Source: Terriglobia bacterium (GTDB lineage Bacteria; Acidobacteriota; Terriglobia; Acidiferrales; UBA7541). From it: 52,729 bases of DNA. Positions 36,894-45,530 of the stretch are shown one piece after another (position 1 is the stretch's first letter; the number at the start of each line of letters is the position of its first letter). Where the stretch lies: assembly GCA_020073705.1 (NCBI GenBank), contig JAIQES010000029.1:1-52729 (forward strand), in the 5' to 3' direction. The notes beneath the pieces were generated by a model, which saw only the letters and a program-made list of their open reading frames with translations, made no database searches and was not told where the DNA came from. Position numbers and translations under genes: made by a program.

Positions 36894-39053
36894 TTATTTC
36901 CGTCCCTGATCGCCGCCTCCTTGCTTGTCGGATTTCTGTCCGCCCTGTCGTTCTCGGTCTTGCCCGCGCGCTGATCCTTTTTCATTCGCTCTCCCGGGAC
37001 TTGTCTCTACTCGGGCCGGAGGGGCAGATTTCACCGGAGGAGGCTGCTGCACGGGAGATCGACCGGGCTGCTGCACGGCAGGTCGACCCGGCTGCTGCAC
37101 GGCAGGTTGGCTCGGCTCCTGCACGGGAGGGCGACCCCGCTGTTGCTCAGGAGGTTGGCTCGGTTGCTGCACAGCAGGTCGACCCCGTTGCTGCTCGGGA
37201 GGTTGGCTCGGTTGCTGCACAGCAGGTCGACCGGGCTGCTGCGCGGCAGGTTGGCTCGGCTCCTGCACGGGAGGGCGACCCCGCTGTTGCTCCGGAGGTT
37301 GGCTCGGTTGCTGCACAGCAGGTCGACCCCGCTGCTGCTCGGGAGGTTGGCTCGGTTGCTGCACAGCAGGTTGGCTCGGCTGCTGCTCGGGAGGTTGGCT
37401 CGGTTGCTGCACAGAAGGTCGACCGGGCTGCTGCGCGGGAGGTTGGCTCGGTTGCTGCACAGAAGGTCGACCGGGCTGCTGCGCGGCAGGTTGGCTCGGC
37501 TGCTGCATGGCAGGTCGACCCGGCTGCTGCACGGGAGGTTGGCTCGGTTCCTGCACGGGAGGTCGACCGGGCTGCTGCGCGGCAGGTTGGCCCGGCTGAG
37601 AGGGCGGGACCGGCTGGCCATTTTGAGTGGACACATGCCGCGGGGGTGGCGGCAGCTTTACCACAACCCGGCGCCTCATGACCTCCTCGGAAGGTCTGAC
37701 GTTTGCCGGGGCGGGAGCCCCCGCGCCAATGATGCTCTTTCGTTCCGGCACCACTGAGACGCTACGCTGGATTTCCGCCGTCCGAAGCTGCTGCTGATTG
37801 ACGCGGACGGCGGCCCCTGCCACAGGCCGCGCGTTCACAAACGTGTCATGCGGAACCGCGGTGACCGCTCCTATATTGTTTTGGTGCATGTAGGTAATCT
37901 TGTTGACGTTTACATTGTTATAGACGTTCGTGACGTTGGTGACGTTCACCGTCGTGTTCGTTATGTTGACGTTCTGCACGTAGCGTGGGCTGGTGCGATA
38001 GGGGGGAACATAGACCTCGCGCGGCCCGAGCGGAAACCATGCGACTCCTCCTCTGCCGCCACCGATGGAAAGCGAAATACTGAATCGGCTTCCGCCGACG
38101 AATGCCACGAGTGCCGGAGCATAGACAGGCCGGACAACACGGGGACCAGGCACCCAGCACCAGCGTCCACGGGCAACGGCCCACCGGCCATAGTGGAAGG
38201 GCGCGAAGCCCCACGGTTCATCTTCCACCCAGGTCCATCCCCACGGCTCAATCCAGACCCAATGACCGAAACGATAGGGAGCCCATCCCATGGCGATTCC
38301 TGATGGAAACCACACAGTGCCGTATTCCGGAACGGTTCTCCATTCGCCGTAATCATCAAGGTCTTCGTAGCCGATGACGTCGCGCGAAACGTAGCGTGCG
38401 GACTGAGCGTGTTCTTCGTGGTCGTCGCGGGAATGGCACCATTCGTCGAATCCGTCCGGACGCCCGACTCGTCCCTCATCGTAGGTCAGCGAATCCGTGC
38501 CGGAAAAGCGCGCGCGATCACCGAAGCCCAAATGATAGTTGATGCCGCCGCCGGTGGCCTCGCCTTCTCCTTCACGCACGGTGATGATAGTCGCGTTGCC
38601 GTTTGGATCGACGTCGACGCGGTATTCACCGGGGCGCTGCACTGTAAATGCGAGATTGGGCGTGTCGATCTCGAATGCATCGTCGCCGTCGAGTCTCCGC
38701 AGGCGAACGTTCAGCGACCCCTGGGCAAGCTGAATCTGCACTGCGTGGTCATCGAGGTTCAGGAAAGATATGCCTGTTTCGCCCGAAAGGCGGATCGCAG
38801 TGCTTTCGATATGCAGCTCGCCGCGCGAATTCCTGTCGGCCCAGAGGTTGTCGCCAGTCGTCAAGGGACGATTGGGATTCGCTTGCACCCAATCGGTCTG
38901 GCCACCCGGCTGGAATGACACCGAACCTTGAATGTAATTCACCCGCGCAACCCTCCCAGGCGGATCATCGTCGGCCACTGCGGCAGTCGAAAATGCGGAA
39001 AGAAAACCGAAAGCGAGAAGCAGGAATAGGAAGTAGGAAGTTGGTTTTCTCAT
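36894..39053 (-). CDS. exported FecR-like / DUF6600-type protein with Gln-Pro repeat tail
   Basis: The 719-aa product has a signal peptide (about 1-27), a FecR-like beta domain (about 30-190: VNYIQGSVSFQPGG, TPNLAFTVQRPGEYRVDV), then the repeated Trp/Tyr region (about 220-330: DDYGEWRTVPEYGTVWFP, APYRFGHWVWIEPWGWTW) typical of DUF6600-type proteins, an Asn-rich stretch (NVNITNTTVNVTNVTNV), and finally some 22 copies of an 8-residue Q-P-x-x-P-x-x-Q unit followed by a basic tail. The tail is encoded by a 24-base tandem repeat. It is a paralog of the next gene; cell-surface or periplasmic location is likely. Confidence 0.75.
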   Translation of the reverse strand: MRKPTSYFLFLLLAFGFLSAFSTAAVADDDPPGRVARVNYIQGSVSFQPGGQTDWVQANPNRPLTTGDNLWADRNSRGELHIESTAIRLSGETGISFLNLDDHAVQIQLAQGSLNVRLRRLDGDDAFEIDTPNLAFTVQRPGEYRVDVDPNGNATIITVREGEGEATGGGINYHLGFGDRARFSGTDSLTYDEGRVGRPDGFDEWCHSRDDHEEHAQSARYVSRDVIGYEDLDDYGEWRTVPEYGTVWFPSGIAMGWAPYRFGHWVWIEPWGWTWVEDEPWGFAPFHYGRWAVARGRWCWVPGPRVVRPVYAPALVAFVGGSRFSISLSIGGGRGGVAWFPLGPREVYVPPYRTSPRYVQNVNITNTTVNVTNVTNVYNNVNVNKITYMHQNNIGAVTAVPHDTFVNARPVAGAAVRVNQQQLRTAEIQRSVSVVPERKSIIGAGAPAPANVRPSEEVMRRRVVVKLPPPPRHVSTQNGQPVPPSQPGQPAAQQPGRPPVQEPSQPPVQQPGRPAMQQPSQPAAQQPGRPSVQQPSQPPAQQPGRPSVQQPSQPPEQQPSQPAVQQPSQPPEQQRGRPAVQQPSQPPEQQRGRPPVQEPSQPAAQQPGRPAVQQPSQPPEQQRGRPAVQQPSQPPEQQRGRPPVQEPSQPAVQQPGRPAVQQPGRSPVQQPPPVKSAPPARVETSPGRANEKGSARGQDRERQGGQKSDKQGGGDQGRK
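37040..37600 (-). repeat. 24-base tandem repeat (minisatellite) inside the FecR-like gene
   Basis: About 22 imperfect units of 24 bases encode QPGRPxVQ and QPSQPxxQ octapeptides, often alternating to give a 48-base higher-order period. Because the unit length is a multiple of three and lacks stops, other frames on both strands also stay open here; those ORFs are artefacts. Copy number may vary between strains by slippage. Confidence 0.9.
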
Positions 39054-39232
39054 TGTAAATTGTCCCTTCTGCATTTGCGTTCTTGAGGGCTGGCTGTTCA
39101 TTCCAATTCTACTCCAACTTATGAAACGTGACAGCAACTCGGCGCTCTGCCTCCCGAAGCGTTCCACCCCGGTTATAAAACACGCCGTTGCAGGATAAAG
39201 TGTCTCCTCTCCATTATCATTCTTAGGGAGAG

Positions 39233-39258
39233 CAGGAGGCTCCTTTCAGAGCCTCCTG
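39233..39258. terminator. 10-bp hairpin downstream of second FecR-like gene
   Basis: CAGGAGGCTC, a 6-base loop, GAGCCTCCTG: a perfect 10-pair stem 40 bases past the stop of the gene ending at 39299. No T-run follows on the minus strand, so it may act as a pause or processing hairpin rather than a classic terminator. The rest of the 39054-39298 gap should hold the promoter of the first FecR-like gene; none stands out. Confidence 0.55.
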
Positions 39259-39298
39259 ACGGTGATGGGGAGTCGGCCTTGAGCCGGTGCGAGAAGAA

Positions 39299-41599
39299 TT
39301 AGCGGCGACCGTGTCCTGACGAACCACCATGGCCGCCCGAAGATGAAGAGCCGCCGCCGGAAAATCCGCCGCGCGACCCGCCTCCGGAGTAACCGCCACC
39401 CGGTGACCCTCCGCGATATCCTCCGCCAGAAGATCCGCCGCTATAACCGCCACCGCGGGACCCGCCGCCCGGTGACCCACCGCCGTATCCTCCTCCGGAA
39501 GGTCTGCCGCCATAACCGCCGCCGGAGTAGCTACCGCGCGATCCGCCGCCGGGAGATCCGCCGCTATAACCGCCACCGCTCGGCACGCTGCGCGGAGAAG
39601 GAGAAGAATAGGATCCTTGCCGTGGTATCACGATGGGTTGCTGCATATTGAGCGGCGGGCGGCTGTATCCACTGTTGCCCGAGCTTCCGCGCGAATAGTT
39701 CTGGAATTGCCGTGGTGATTGAGCCGGCTGAGAAAAGCTGGGCCGTGATTGCCCTCCACCGTATCCCCCGGAGTTTCTGCCGCCACCATACGGTTGAGAC
39801 TGACCAGAAGGCGGAGTGAATGTGCGCCAGCCAGGTCTCGTGGACTGATTGGATGGGGCCTGGTGGGATGAGGGCGGAGTAAAGGTCCGCTGGCCCGGAG
39901 TGTTTCCCTGAAATGGCCGGGCCGTTTGTGCAGGGGCAGGTCTCGCACTTCCAGAATTCTGTGAGCCGAAACTGTGGAACCCTGGACGAACCGCGTTCTG
40001 TTGTGGCTGAGTGCCAGTAGGATTTCCGCCGCGAGTAAACCCACCCTGAGAGCGTTGCCCTTGAGACCTTCCAGCCTGTGCAGACCCGCTGAAAAAGCGC
40101 TGGTTGGCAGTTGCCCGATTGGGAATCGCACCCGGGCGCACTTGCCGGTCGGACGGACGGAAACTCTCACGCGACGGCGTCACGGGCAGCGAGCCGGTCA
40201 TTACGCTTGCTTGCCGGAACGATCCTGCGTCGAACCTCTGCTGTTGCATCGGCACGCGCCCGCGGCCAAATTGGCCGGAAGACATCGAGCTCACCCCGTT
40301 GCGCACTCGCGAATCCGTGAACGCCCGGTTGAGGTTGGAATGTGCACGCGGCCCTTCCCTCAGTGGCGAGAAGCCGCCGTGGTTGTTATGGATGTTGTAG
40401 ACGTTCACGACGTTCACCCGGTTTACGCCCCGACCGTACCAGGGATAGAACCGGTCGCCCGGGCCACACGGCATCCAGCCAACACTCCTAAAGCCGCCGC
40501 CAAAGCCGAACCCAAATCCCCAGCCTCGACCGCCGAAGCCGAAGAAGGAAACGTATGCCGGCGCCCACATCGGATAATATCCGGAATAGACTGGCCCCGG
40601 CCACCAGCCCCAGTTTCCGCCGTAAACGAACCAGCGTCCGTAGTGATACGGCGCCCAGCCCCAGGGCTCATAGGAAACCCAGGTCCAGCCGTAGAATGGC
40701 TCATAAACCCAGCGGCCATCGCGGTATGGAGCCCAGTCCGAGCCTGCGGCGGGGAACCACACGCTGCCGTAGTCGGGAACATCTTGCCAGTTGCCGTATG
40801 CGTCAAGGTCCTGGCTGCCCGTGTAGTAGGGATTCGTGTGGCGCCAGCTTTCCGCACTGGTGATCACGTGATCGCGGTCGCTGTTCCACTTGTCCCAATC
40901 ATCTTTGCCGGGCGCATTGGAAATCTGGTATTGCGCGCTGTCCGCGTTGCCCTGAATCGTGATGCGCTGATCCTTTTCCACGTGTGTGCTGCCCTGCGGC
41001 GTGGAGATTTCCGCAGAGCCCCTGCGGACGTCCACGACGGTTTCGCCGTCTGAATTGACCAGGATTCGGTAGCTGCCTTCGCCGAGCTGCGGGTGGATCG
41101 CCACGTTGGGCGTGTCGATTTCGACGTCTGCTTCGTTGCCCATCAACACGTCGTAATTCACCAATCCCTGGCCGACCTGGAGCTGGATCTGCGTGCGGGT
41201 GAGGTTCACGACGTTCGCCGTGGACTCATCCGACATGCGCAGAATGTTGGCGTGATCGAGCTGAATTTCCGCGCGCGAGCGCTGGCCCGTCGAAACGTAG
41301 TCCCCAATCACAACAGGCGTGTTCATCGTCGCCGCGACCCAGTCGCTGGAATCGCTGTGTTGCGTCGAGACATCGCCTTGAATAAAGCTGACGCGCGCCG
41401 CGCCCGAATCGGCTGGGGCTTGCTGCTGCGGTCCAGCCTGTTGCTCCGGCCCGCCCTCCTGTGGCGGATACTGTGCCGGAATCTCCATGGGCTGCTGTCG
41501 CGCCGGTGGCGGGTACTGCGCGCGAGCCGTCGCGCCCATTCCCAGGATCGCAGCCCCGAAGAAAAGCACTGTTGCCAGACTTCCAAGATAGCGTTTCAT
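39299..41599 (-). CDS. exported FecR-like / DUF6600-type protein with Gly-Ser tail
   Basis: The 766-aa product has a signal peptide (about 1-27, ATARAQ), a Pro/Gln linker, a FecR-like domain (about 65-230: SFIQGDVSTQHSDS, DVEIDTPNVAIHPQLGEGSY), the Trp/Tyr region (about 265-360: LDAYGNWQDVPDYGSVWFP, DGRWVYEPFYGWTW), a Gly/Phe stretch, and a long low-complexity tail rich in Gly, Ser, Arg and Pro (GGGYSGGSPGGGSRG). It is clearly paralogous to the gene at 36894-39053 up to the Trp/Tyr region. ATG 41599 has GGAGG upstream, and a sigma-54-like promoter lies about 55 bases before it. Confidence 0.75.
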   Translation of the reverse strand: MKRYLGSLATVLFFGAAILGMGATARAQYPPPARQQPMEIPAQYPPQEGGPEQQAGPQQQAPADSGAARVSFIQGDVSTQHSDSSDWVAATMNTPVVIGDYVSTGQRSRAEIQLDHANILRMSDESTANVVNLTRTQIQLQVGQGLVNYDVLMGNEADVEIDTPNVAIHPQLGEGSYRILVNSDGETVVDVRRGSAEISTPQGSTHVEKDQRITIQGNADSAQYQISNAPGKDDWDKWNSDRDHVITSAESWRHTNPYYTGSQDLDAYGNWQDVPDYGSVWFPAAGSDWAPYRDGRWVYEPFYGWTWVSYEPWGWAPYHYGRWFVYGGNWGWWPGPVYSGYYPMWAPAYVSFFGFGGRGWGFGFGFGGGFRSVGWMPCGPGDRFYPWYGRGVNRVNVVNVYNIHNNHGGFSPLREGPRAHSNLNRAFTDSRVRNGVSSMSSGQFGRGRVPMQQQRFDAGSFRQASVMTGSLPVTPSRESFRPSDRQVRPGAIPNRATANQRFFSGSAQAGRSQGQRSQGGFTRGGNPTGTQPQQNAVRPGFHSFGSQNSGSARPAPAQTARPFQGNTPGQRTFTPPSSHQAPSNQSTRPGWRTFTPPSGQSQPYGGGRNSGGYGGGQSRPSFSQPAQSPRQFQNYSRGSSGNSGYSRPPLNMQQPIVIPRQGSYSSPSPRSVPSGGGYSGGSPGGGSRGSYSGGGYGGRPSGGGYGGGSPGGGSRGGGYSGGSSGGGYRGGSPGGGYSGGGSRGGFSGGGSSSSGGHGGSSGHGRR

Positions 41600-41908
41600 G
41601 GCCGACCTCCTGCGACTGCCCAGGCCTCCTTATACTTACACTCGTATTGGATGATTGCAGGACCCATGCCAAACTGAGGGAGTTTTAAAATCTAAAATAA
41701 ATAGCATGTTTCCAATGAGTTCCGCAGGATGTCTGGGCGAGTAACTCGTCATTTCCCCTCAGAATCTGGTGGTTCTCACGCAGCCGGGTGGTGGATTTCA
41801 ACCATTGCCACTCCATAACAACAACCTCAGTGCTTCATTCTGAGCGAAGCGACTTGACCCGCCGGGCAATCCGCCGAATAATTGCGCCACTTTAGGGAAT
41901 ATGAAACT
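41600..41908. other. divergent intergenic region, FecR-like / PD-(D/E)XK gene
   Basis: No gene is supported. It contains the sigma-54-like promoter (41655-41672) and a partial copy (41835-41852) of the ATTCCGAGCGAAGCGA repeat family. The stretch near 41680-41710 is very AT-rich and may be an upstream activation or UP-like region. Confidence 0.5.
41655..41672 (-). promoter_or_regulatory. sigma-54-type promoter of the second FecR-like gene
   Basis: On the minus strand the sequence is TTGGCATGGGTCCTGCAA. The GG of the -24 box and GC of the -12 box have the required 10-base spacing, and the match to TTGGCACGrNNNTTGCW is good, with two mismatches. Transcription would start near 41645, giving a leader of about 46 bases to ATG 41599. 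Activation would need a bacterial enhancer-binding protein, which is not encoded nearby. Confidence 0.6.
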
Positions 41909-42667
41909 GTGCCCAGTTTTTCACATAGCAAGCTAACGACGTACCAGCAATGCCCGCAAAAGTACAAGTTTCGCTATATCGACGAAATTCCTCCTCCTAT
42001 ACGAAGCATCGAGCTTCACCTCGGAGATTCCGTCCATCGCGCTCTTGAAAAACTATACGCAGATGCCATGCACGGCAGGACTCATTCGTGTGATGAAATT
42101 CTTTCGTTCTATCAACAGAAGTGGGATGAAGGCTACACGCCCCAAATGCGAATTGTCAGATCGGGGACCACTGCCCGGACGTATTTGGAAAATGGGCGGC
42201 GAATGCTGCAGACTTACCACCAGAGGTTCTATCCCTTCACACAGTCTAGAACGCTGGAGTTGGAAGGAAAATTCCTGTATCCGGTCTCTGAGAAGCATGA
42301 GATTCGAGGCGTCATTGACCGGCTCGCAAGAACCGGAGACGGCTCGCTGGAAATTCATGACTATAAGACCTCACGCAGACTACCCGACTCTTCGCAAGTT
42401 GGCTCCGATACGCAGCTGGCCCTATATGAGCTGGCCCTGAGGCATCGCTGGCCCGGCACCCGGCACATTTCTTTGATTTGGCACTACCTTGCATTCGATG
42501 AGGAAATTCAAATTACCAAGACGCCTCAACAGTTGGAAACGATCAAACAGAATACCTTAGGCCTCATTAAACGGATTGAGTCCACGACTTCTTTCCCTAC
42601 GCGAGTTGCGCCCTTATGCGACTGGTGCGAATACAAAGAGATTTGCCCGGCCATGGTGAAATGCTAA
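41909..42667 (+). CDS. solo PD-(D/E)XK nuclease, Cas4/AddB C-terminal-like, with Fe-S cysteines
   Basis: The 252-aa product (GTG 41909, AGGGA ten bases upstream) begins SFSHSKLTTYQQCPQKYKFR. The nuclease core has the Asp of GVIDRL and the Asp/Lys pair of EIHDYKTS, then a QLALYELAL helix (motif QxxxY). Four cysteines, Cys15 and Cys237/Cys240/Cys246 (CDWCEYKEIC), match the 4Fe-4S staple of AddB and Cas4. It stands alone with no helicase, cas or recB partner, convergent with trpG. Role may be DNA end processing or unknown defence; base composition is lower in GC than its neighbours. Confidence 0.8.
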   Translation: MPSFSHSKLTTYQQCPQKYKFRYIDEIPPPIRSIELHLGDSVHRALEKLYADAMHGRTHSCDEILSFYQQKWDEGYTPQMRIVRSGTTARTYLENGRRMLQTYHQRFYPFTQSRTLELEGKFLYPVSEKHEIRGVIDRLARTGDGSLEIHDYKTSRRLPDSSQVGSDTQLALYELALRHRWPGTRHISLIWHYLAFDEEIQITKTPQQLETIKQNTLGLIKRIESTTSFPTRVAPLCDWCEYKEICPAMVKC

Positions 42668-42669
42668 AT

Positions 42670-43230
42670 CTAGAGCGAGAGGAAATTCTGTAGGAGCTGC
42701 ATGCCAACATCGGTGAGGACTGATTCGGGGTGGAACTGCACTCCTTCGACGAGCAGCCCGCGGTGGCGCAGGCCCATGATGATCCCGCCGGTTCGCGCGG
42801 AGATTTCCAACTCAGCGGGGAGCGTTTTTTCCTCGACGATAAGCGAGTGATAGCGCGTGGCCACGAAGTCCTGTGGCAGGCCCTTGAAAATCGTCTTGTT
42901 ATCGTGGTGGATGCGGCTGGTCTTGCCGTGCATGATTGCAGGTGCGCGGATCACGCGTCCTCCGAAGGCATAGCCGATCGCCTGATGGCCCAGGCAGACG
43001 CCAAGGATCGGAATCACTCCAGCGAAGCGACGAATCACGTCCACGCAGATGCCTGAATCTTCCGGCGTGCCGGGACCGGGCGAGATGACAATGCGTTGGG
43101 GCTTCTTGCCGGCGATCTGGTCGAGCGTGATCTGGTCGTTGCGATGCACTTCCAGCTTCTCGCCCAACTGGCCGAGAAACTGAGCGAGGTTATAGGTGAA
43201 CGAATCGTAGTTGTCCAGTAAGAGTATCAT
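42670..43230 (-). CDS. trpG: anthranilate/aminodeoxychorismate synthase glutaminase
   Basis: Releases ammonia from glutamine for TrpE (and probably PabB). A class I glutamine amidotransferase of 186 aa: LLDNYDSFTYNLAQ at the start, ISPGPGTPEDSG, the nucleophile Cys79 in GVCLGHQ, and the His/Glu of VQFHPES near the C-terminus. Complete. It lies 3.7 kb from trpE on the same strand with unrelated genes between, unlike the usual adjacent pair. Confidence 0.94.
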   Translation of the reverse strand: MILLLDNYDSFTYNLAQFLGQLGEKLEVHRNDQITLDQIAGKKPQRIVISPGPGTPEDSGICVDVIRRFAGVIPILGVCLGHQAIGYAFGGRVIRAPAIMHGKTSRIHHDNKTIFKGLPQDFVATRYHSLIVEEKTLPAELEISARTGGIIMGLRHRGLLVEGVQFHPESVLTDVGMQLLQNFLSL

Positions 43231-43333
43231 CGCCTGCGGCCGGTACCCGTCTCGCCTGCGTCAGCCACGAACAGGCGGCAGCGCGTGGGAAGACCAAACA
43301 GAAAGTATAAAGCTGATCGACGGGCCGCACAAA

Positions 43334-43900
43334 TCAGCGCGCCTGCGCCCGGATCGTATCGGGGTCCGTCTCTTCTTCATCACGCTCGCATTTCTTCCGG
43401 GTTTCGGTGACATAGTCGTCGAGCTTGCCCTGATCCCGCATTTGGATCAGCTTGTCCACATACGGCCAGCGCGATCCAGAGTCCTGCATGAGGATCGCCT
43501 GGTAGGCCTTCAGTGCGCCCAGCAGGCCGGAGAGGGCCACGGCCTGCTCATCTTTAGCCTTGTCCGGATGCTCGATCATGAACGCGGCGCTCGAAATTAT
43601 CATCTGTCGAGTGATCTCCAGCGAGTGCCCACGGGGCGGGTCAGGGAGCTTGCCGAAATAATCGAAGCATACGTTGACGGTAATGTCTGGAATTTCGATG
43701 ATCCACTGTATCACCCAAGCGCGCTGTTCTCCTGCGTCCTTGGCGAGCGGATCTTCTTCAAGGCCGTGTGCGACCTTGATGGCCCGAGCGCGTTCTTCAG
43801 GTGTGGAAGGTCCGCGGTCCTGGGCGCCGCCGGCTCGCAGCCCAAGAAATCCGAAGAATAAAGTTGCCATGGTGATGGCCCTGATGGCGTGCAGTTTCAT
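43334..43900 (-). CDS. exported hypothetical protein (188 aa)
   Basis: Signal peptide at about residues 1-26 (ATLFFGFLGLRAGGAQ). The mature part is mostly helical and charged, with two cysteines (in NVCFDYF and RKKCERD) that might pair. No family recognised. ATG 43900 has GGGAG upstream. It lies just upstream of trpG on the same strand (103-base gap), so it may be cotranscribed with it. Confidence 0.65.
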   Translation of the reverse strand: MKLHAIRAITMATLFFGFLGLRAGGAQDRGPSTPEERARAIKVAHGLEEDPLAKDAGEQRAWVIQWIIEIPDITVNVCFDYFGKLPDPPRGHSLEITRQMIISSAAFMIEHPDKAKDEQAVALSGLLGALKAYQAILMQDSGSRWPYVDKLIQMRDQGKLDDYVTETRKKCERDEEETDPDTIRAQAR

Positions 43901-44291
43901 AGGTCTCCCTGCAGATGCGGGCGGTACACTTGTCCCCAGCGCTTAGAGAACCTATATAACACGGATCACCCGGGTGTGCGAATCTGGGAAGTGGGTCACT
44001 TTCCGATGATTCGAGGCATTATAAAGGGAGCCTCTTTGGAGGGTGATGGAGTGCCTTCTGGAAACGAAAGCGGCCACCCTTCTCCAGTTTATTCACGGAC
44101 TGCGCGGAAGTTTGCAGGCGACCTTCGAAGAAGCAAGCGCCGTAGGCTTCCAGGAAAGTCCGAGACGCGAACCCGGTAGAACGGTCCGGTGGAGCACAGT
44201 GGCCGCTTGAAAACGTTCGTCTACGTCGTGCGAGCGGCGCAATGAAGCCCGGTAAATTGCCTCTTCGCGCGCACCATTCGCTGCGTGGAAA
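43901..44291. other. intergenic stretch holding a transposase remnant
   Basis: Between the exported hypothetical gene and the MFS gene. It contains a short IS110-like transposase fragment on the plus strand (listed separately). No other gene is supported. Confidence 0.5.
44025..44210 (+). pseudogene. IS110-like transposase N-terminal fragment
   Basis: From the TAA at 44022 the frame reads REPLWRVMECLLETKAATLL and then QFIHGLRGSLQATFEEAS before drifting to unrelated sequence and stopping at 44210. The ETKAATLLQFIHGLRGSLQATFEE segment, read in two parts, closely resembles the N-terminal region of IS110/IS1111-type transposases (pattern E-T-x-A-x-T-L-x-x-F-x-x-G-L-R-G-x-x-x-x-T-F-E-E). The rest of the element is absent. 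Recognition is from memory of the family, so moderate confidence. Confidence 0.55.
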
Positions 44292-45530
44292 TCATTCTAC
44301 GGATACTTCGGTGGCGCGAGTACTCGCGTGTACTTTGGGCGCCCTTAGGGTGGACACCAGCAGCGCCGACAGGCCTGCCGATATAGCCATGAATATGAAT
44401 CCCGCGTCATAGTGGCCCGTTAGCTGGATTAAGGCCCCGATCACAACTGGAGACCCAATCCCTGCGATTTGGCCGCCGGTGTTAATGAACCCCGACGAAT
44501 ACCCCATTACTCTGGAAGGCAACAGATCCATGGACAGGGACCAGAACGGACCCTGGATCGCCGGAAGGAAAAAACCCGTCACTGTCAAAAAAATGACTGC
44601 CGAGGTGGCAGTGCTTGCCGTAGCTGTCAGGAGCATGAAAAGCGCATTTCCCAGCAGAACCGAAACGAGGATTGCCTTCCGTTTCCCGGTCCAGTCCGAA
44701 ATGTAAGAGCATATCAGTAAGCCGATGAACCCGGCTGCGAATGGCAAGGCTGCCACCGCGCCTGTTTTCACTAGCGTAAAACCTCTGACTTTGAGCAAAT
44801 AGGAGGGTAGCCAGGCCTGGAATCCCCACCAGGTCACATCCCAGGTCATGTAAATGAAGAAGAGCTGCCACAAAGCCTTGTACTTGTATAATTCGGAAAA
44901 GGATATCTTTTCTTGGCTCCTGGCTTGCGTGCCAATTTCCGCTAATTCGCCGGCAGTCATTTTGGGATGTTCTGCCGGTGTGTCGCGCAAATACCAGTAA
45001 ACAGCGATCGTAATGAGAAAACCTGGAATGAAATCCAAATAAAAGGCCTTACGCCAACCGAAGGTTCCCATCACCATCGCGAATATAATCGGGGCAATCA
45101 TGGGGCCAAGCGTATTGGATGACATCACAAAACCGTTGGCCCGGGCCCTCTCCGGGCTGCTGAACCAAGCGGAAAGCGCTTTGAAGGCGGCGGGGGGATG
45201 CATTCCTTCGCCGAGTCCGAACAGAATGCGCAACCAGATGAGGCTCGTCAGGCTTCGTGCCGTGCCAGTCAAAAAGCTAAACAGAGACCAAGCAGCAATA
45301 CCGAATGTTATAGTCTTCCGCGGCCCGAACTTGTCCGCGATTATTCCGCCGGGAATTTGCATCGAGCCATAACCGATGAAGAAGGCGCTGACAACTGCCC
45401 CCATCGCAGTGGGGCTCATATGGAATTCCTGGCCGATCAGGGGAAGTGCCATCGGCATCAGGCTGCGATCGATGTAGGACATCAGCCAGGTTAAGAACAG
45501 CAGGAAACAAACCCGCCAGCGTACCTTCAT
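44292..45530 (-). CDS. MFS transporter, anion:cation symporter (sugar-acid) type
   Basis: A 412-aa permease with 12 predicted helices. The N-terminal SYIDRSLMPMALPLIGQEF and GGIIADKFGPRKTITFG, and the later FWSLSMDLLPSRVMGYSSGF, are typical of the ACS family that imports hexuronates, galactonate and similar acids. It is divergent from a Gfo/Idh/MocA oxidoreductase gene, which suggests a shared sugar or sugar-acid catabolic role. The ATG is at 45530. Substrate is inferred only. Confidence 0.85.
   Translation of the reverse strand: MKVRWRVCFLLFLTWLMSYIDRSLMPMALPLIGQEFHMSPTAMGAVVSAFFIGYGSMQIPGGIIADKFGPRKTITFGIAAWSLFSFLTGTARSLTSLIWLRILFGLGEGMHPPAAFKALSAWFSSPERARANGFVMSSNTLGPMIAPIIFAMVMGTFGWRKAFYLDFIPGFLITIAVYWYLRDTPAEHPKMTAGELAEIGTQARSQEKISFSELYKYKALWQLFFIYMTWDVTWWGFQAWLPSYLLKVRGFTLVKTGAVAALPFAAGFIGLLICSYISDWTGKRKAILVSVLLGNALFMLLTATASTATSAVIFLTVTGFFLPAIQGPFWSLSMDLLPSRVMGYSSGFINTGGQIAGIGSPVVIGALIQLTGHYDAGFIFMAISAGLSALLVSTLRAPKVHASTRATEVSVE

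Noticed and set aside
36925-37757. Long plus-strand ORFs of 200-226 aa (Cys/Gly-, Ala/Val- and Leu/Arg-rich) opposite the FecR-like gene
   Set aside because: They arise from the 24-base repeat, which has no stop in several frames; products are pure low complexity without ribosome sites, while the minus strand encodes a signal peptide and known domains.
41909-42667. Cas4 of a CRISPR system
   Set aside because: No repeat-spacer array and no other cas gene is present in the window; only the nuclease family is supported.
44150-44170. GGAAAGTCCG, which recalls the conserved start of RNase P RNA
   Set aside because: The surrounding sequence lacks the other conserved RNase P regions, and the stretch is better explained as part of a transposase-like reading frame.
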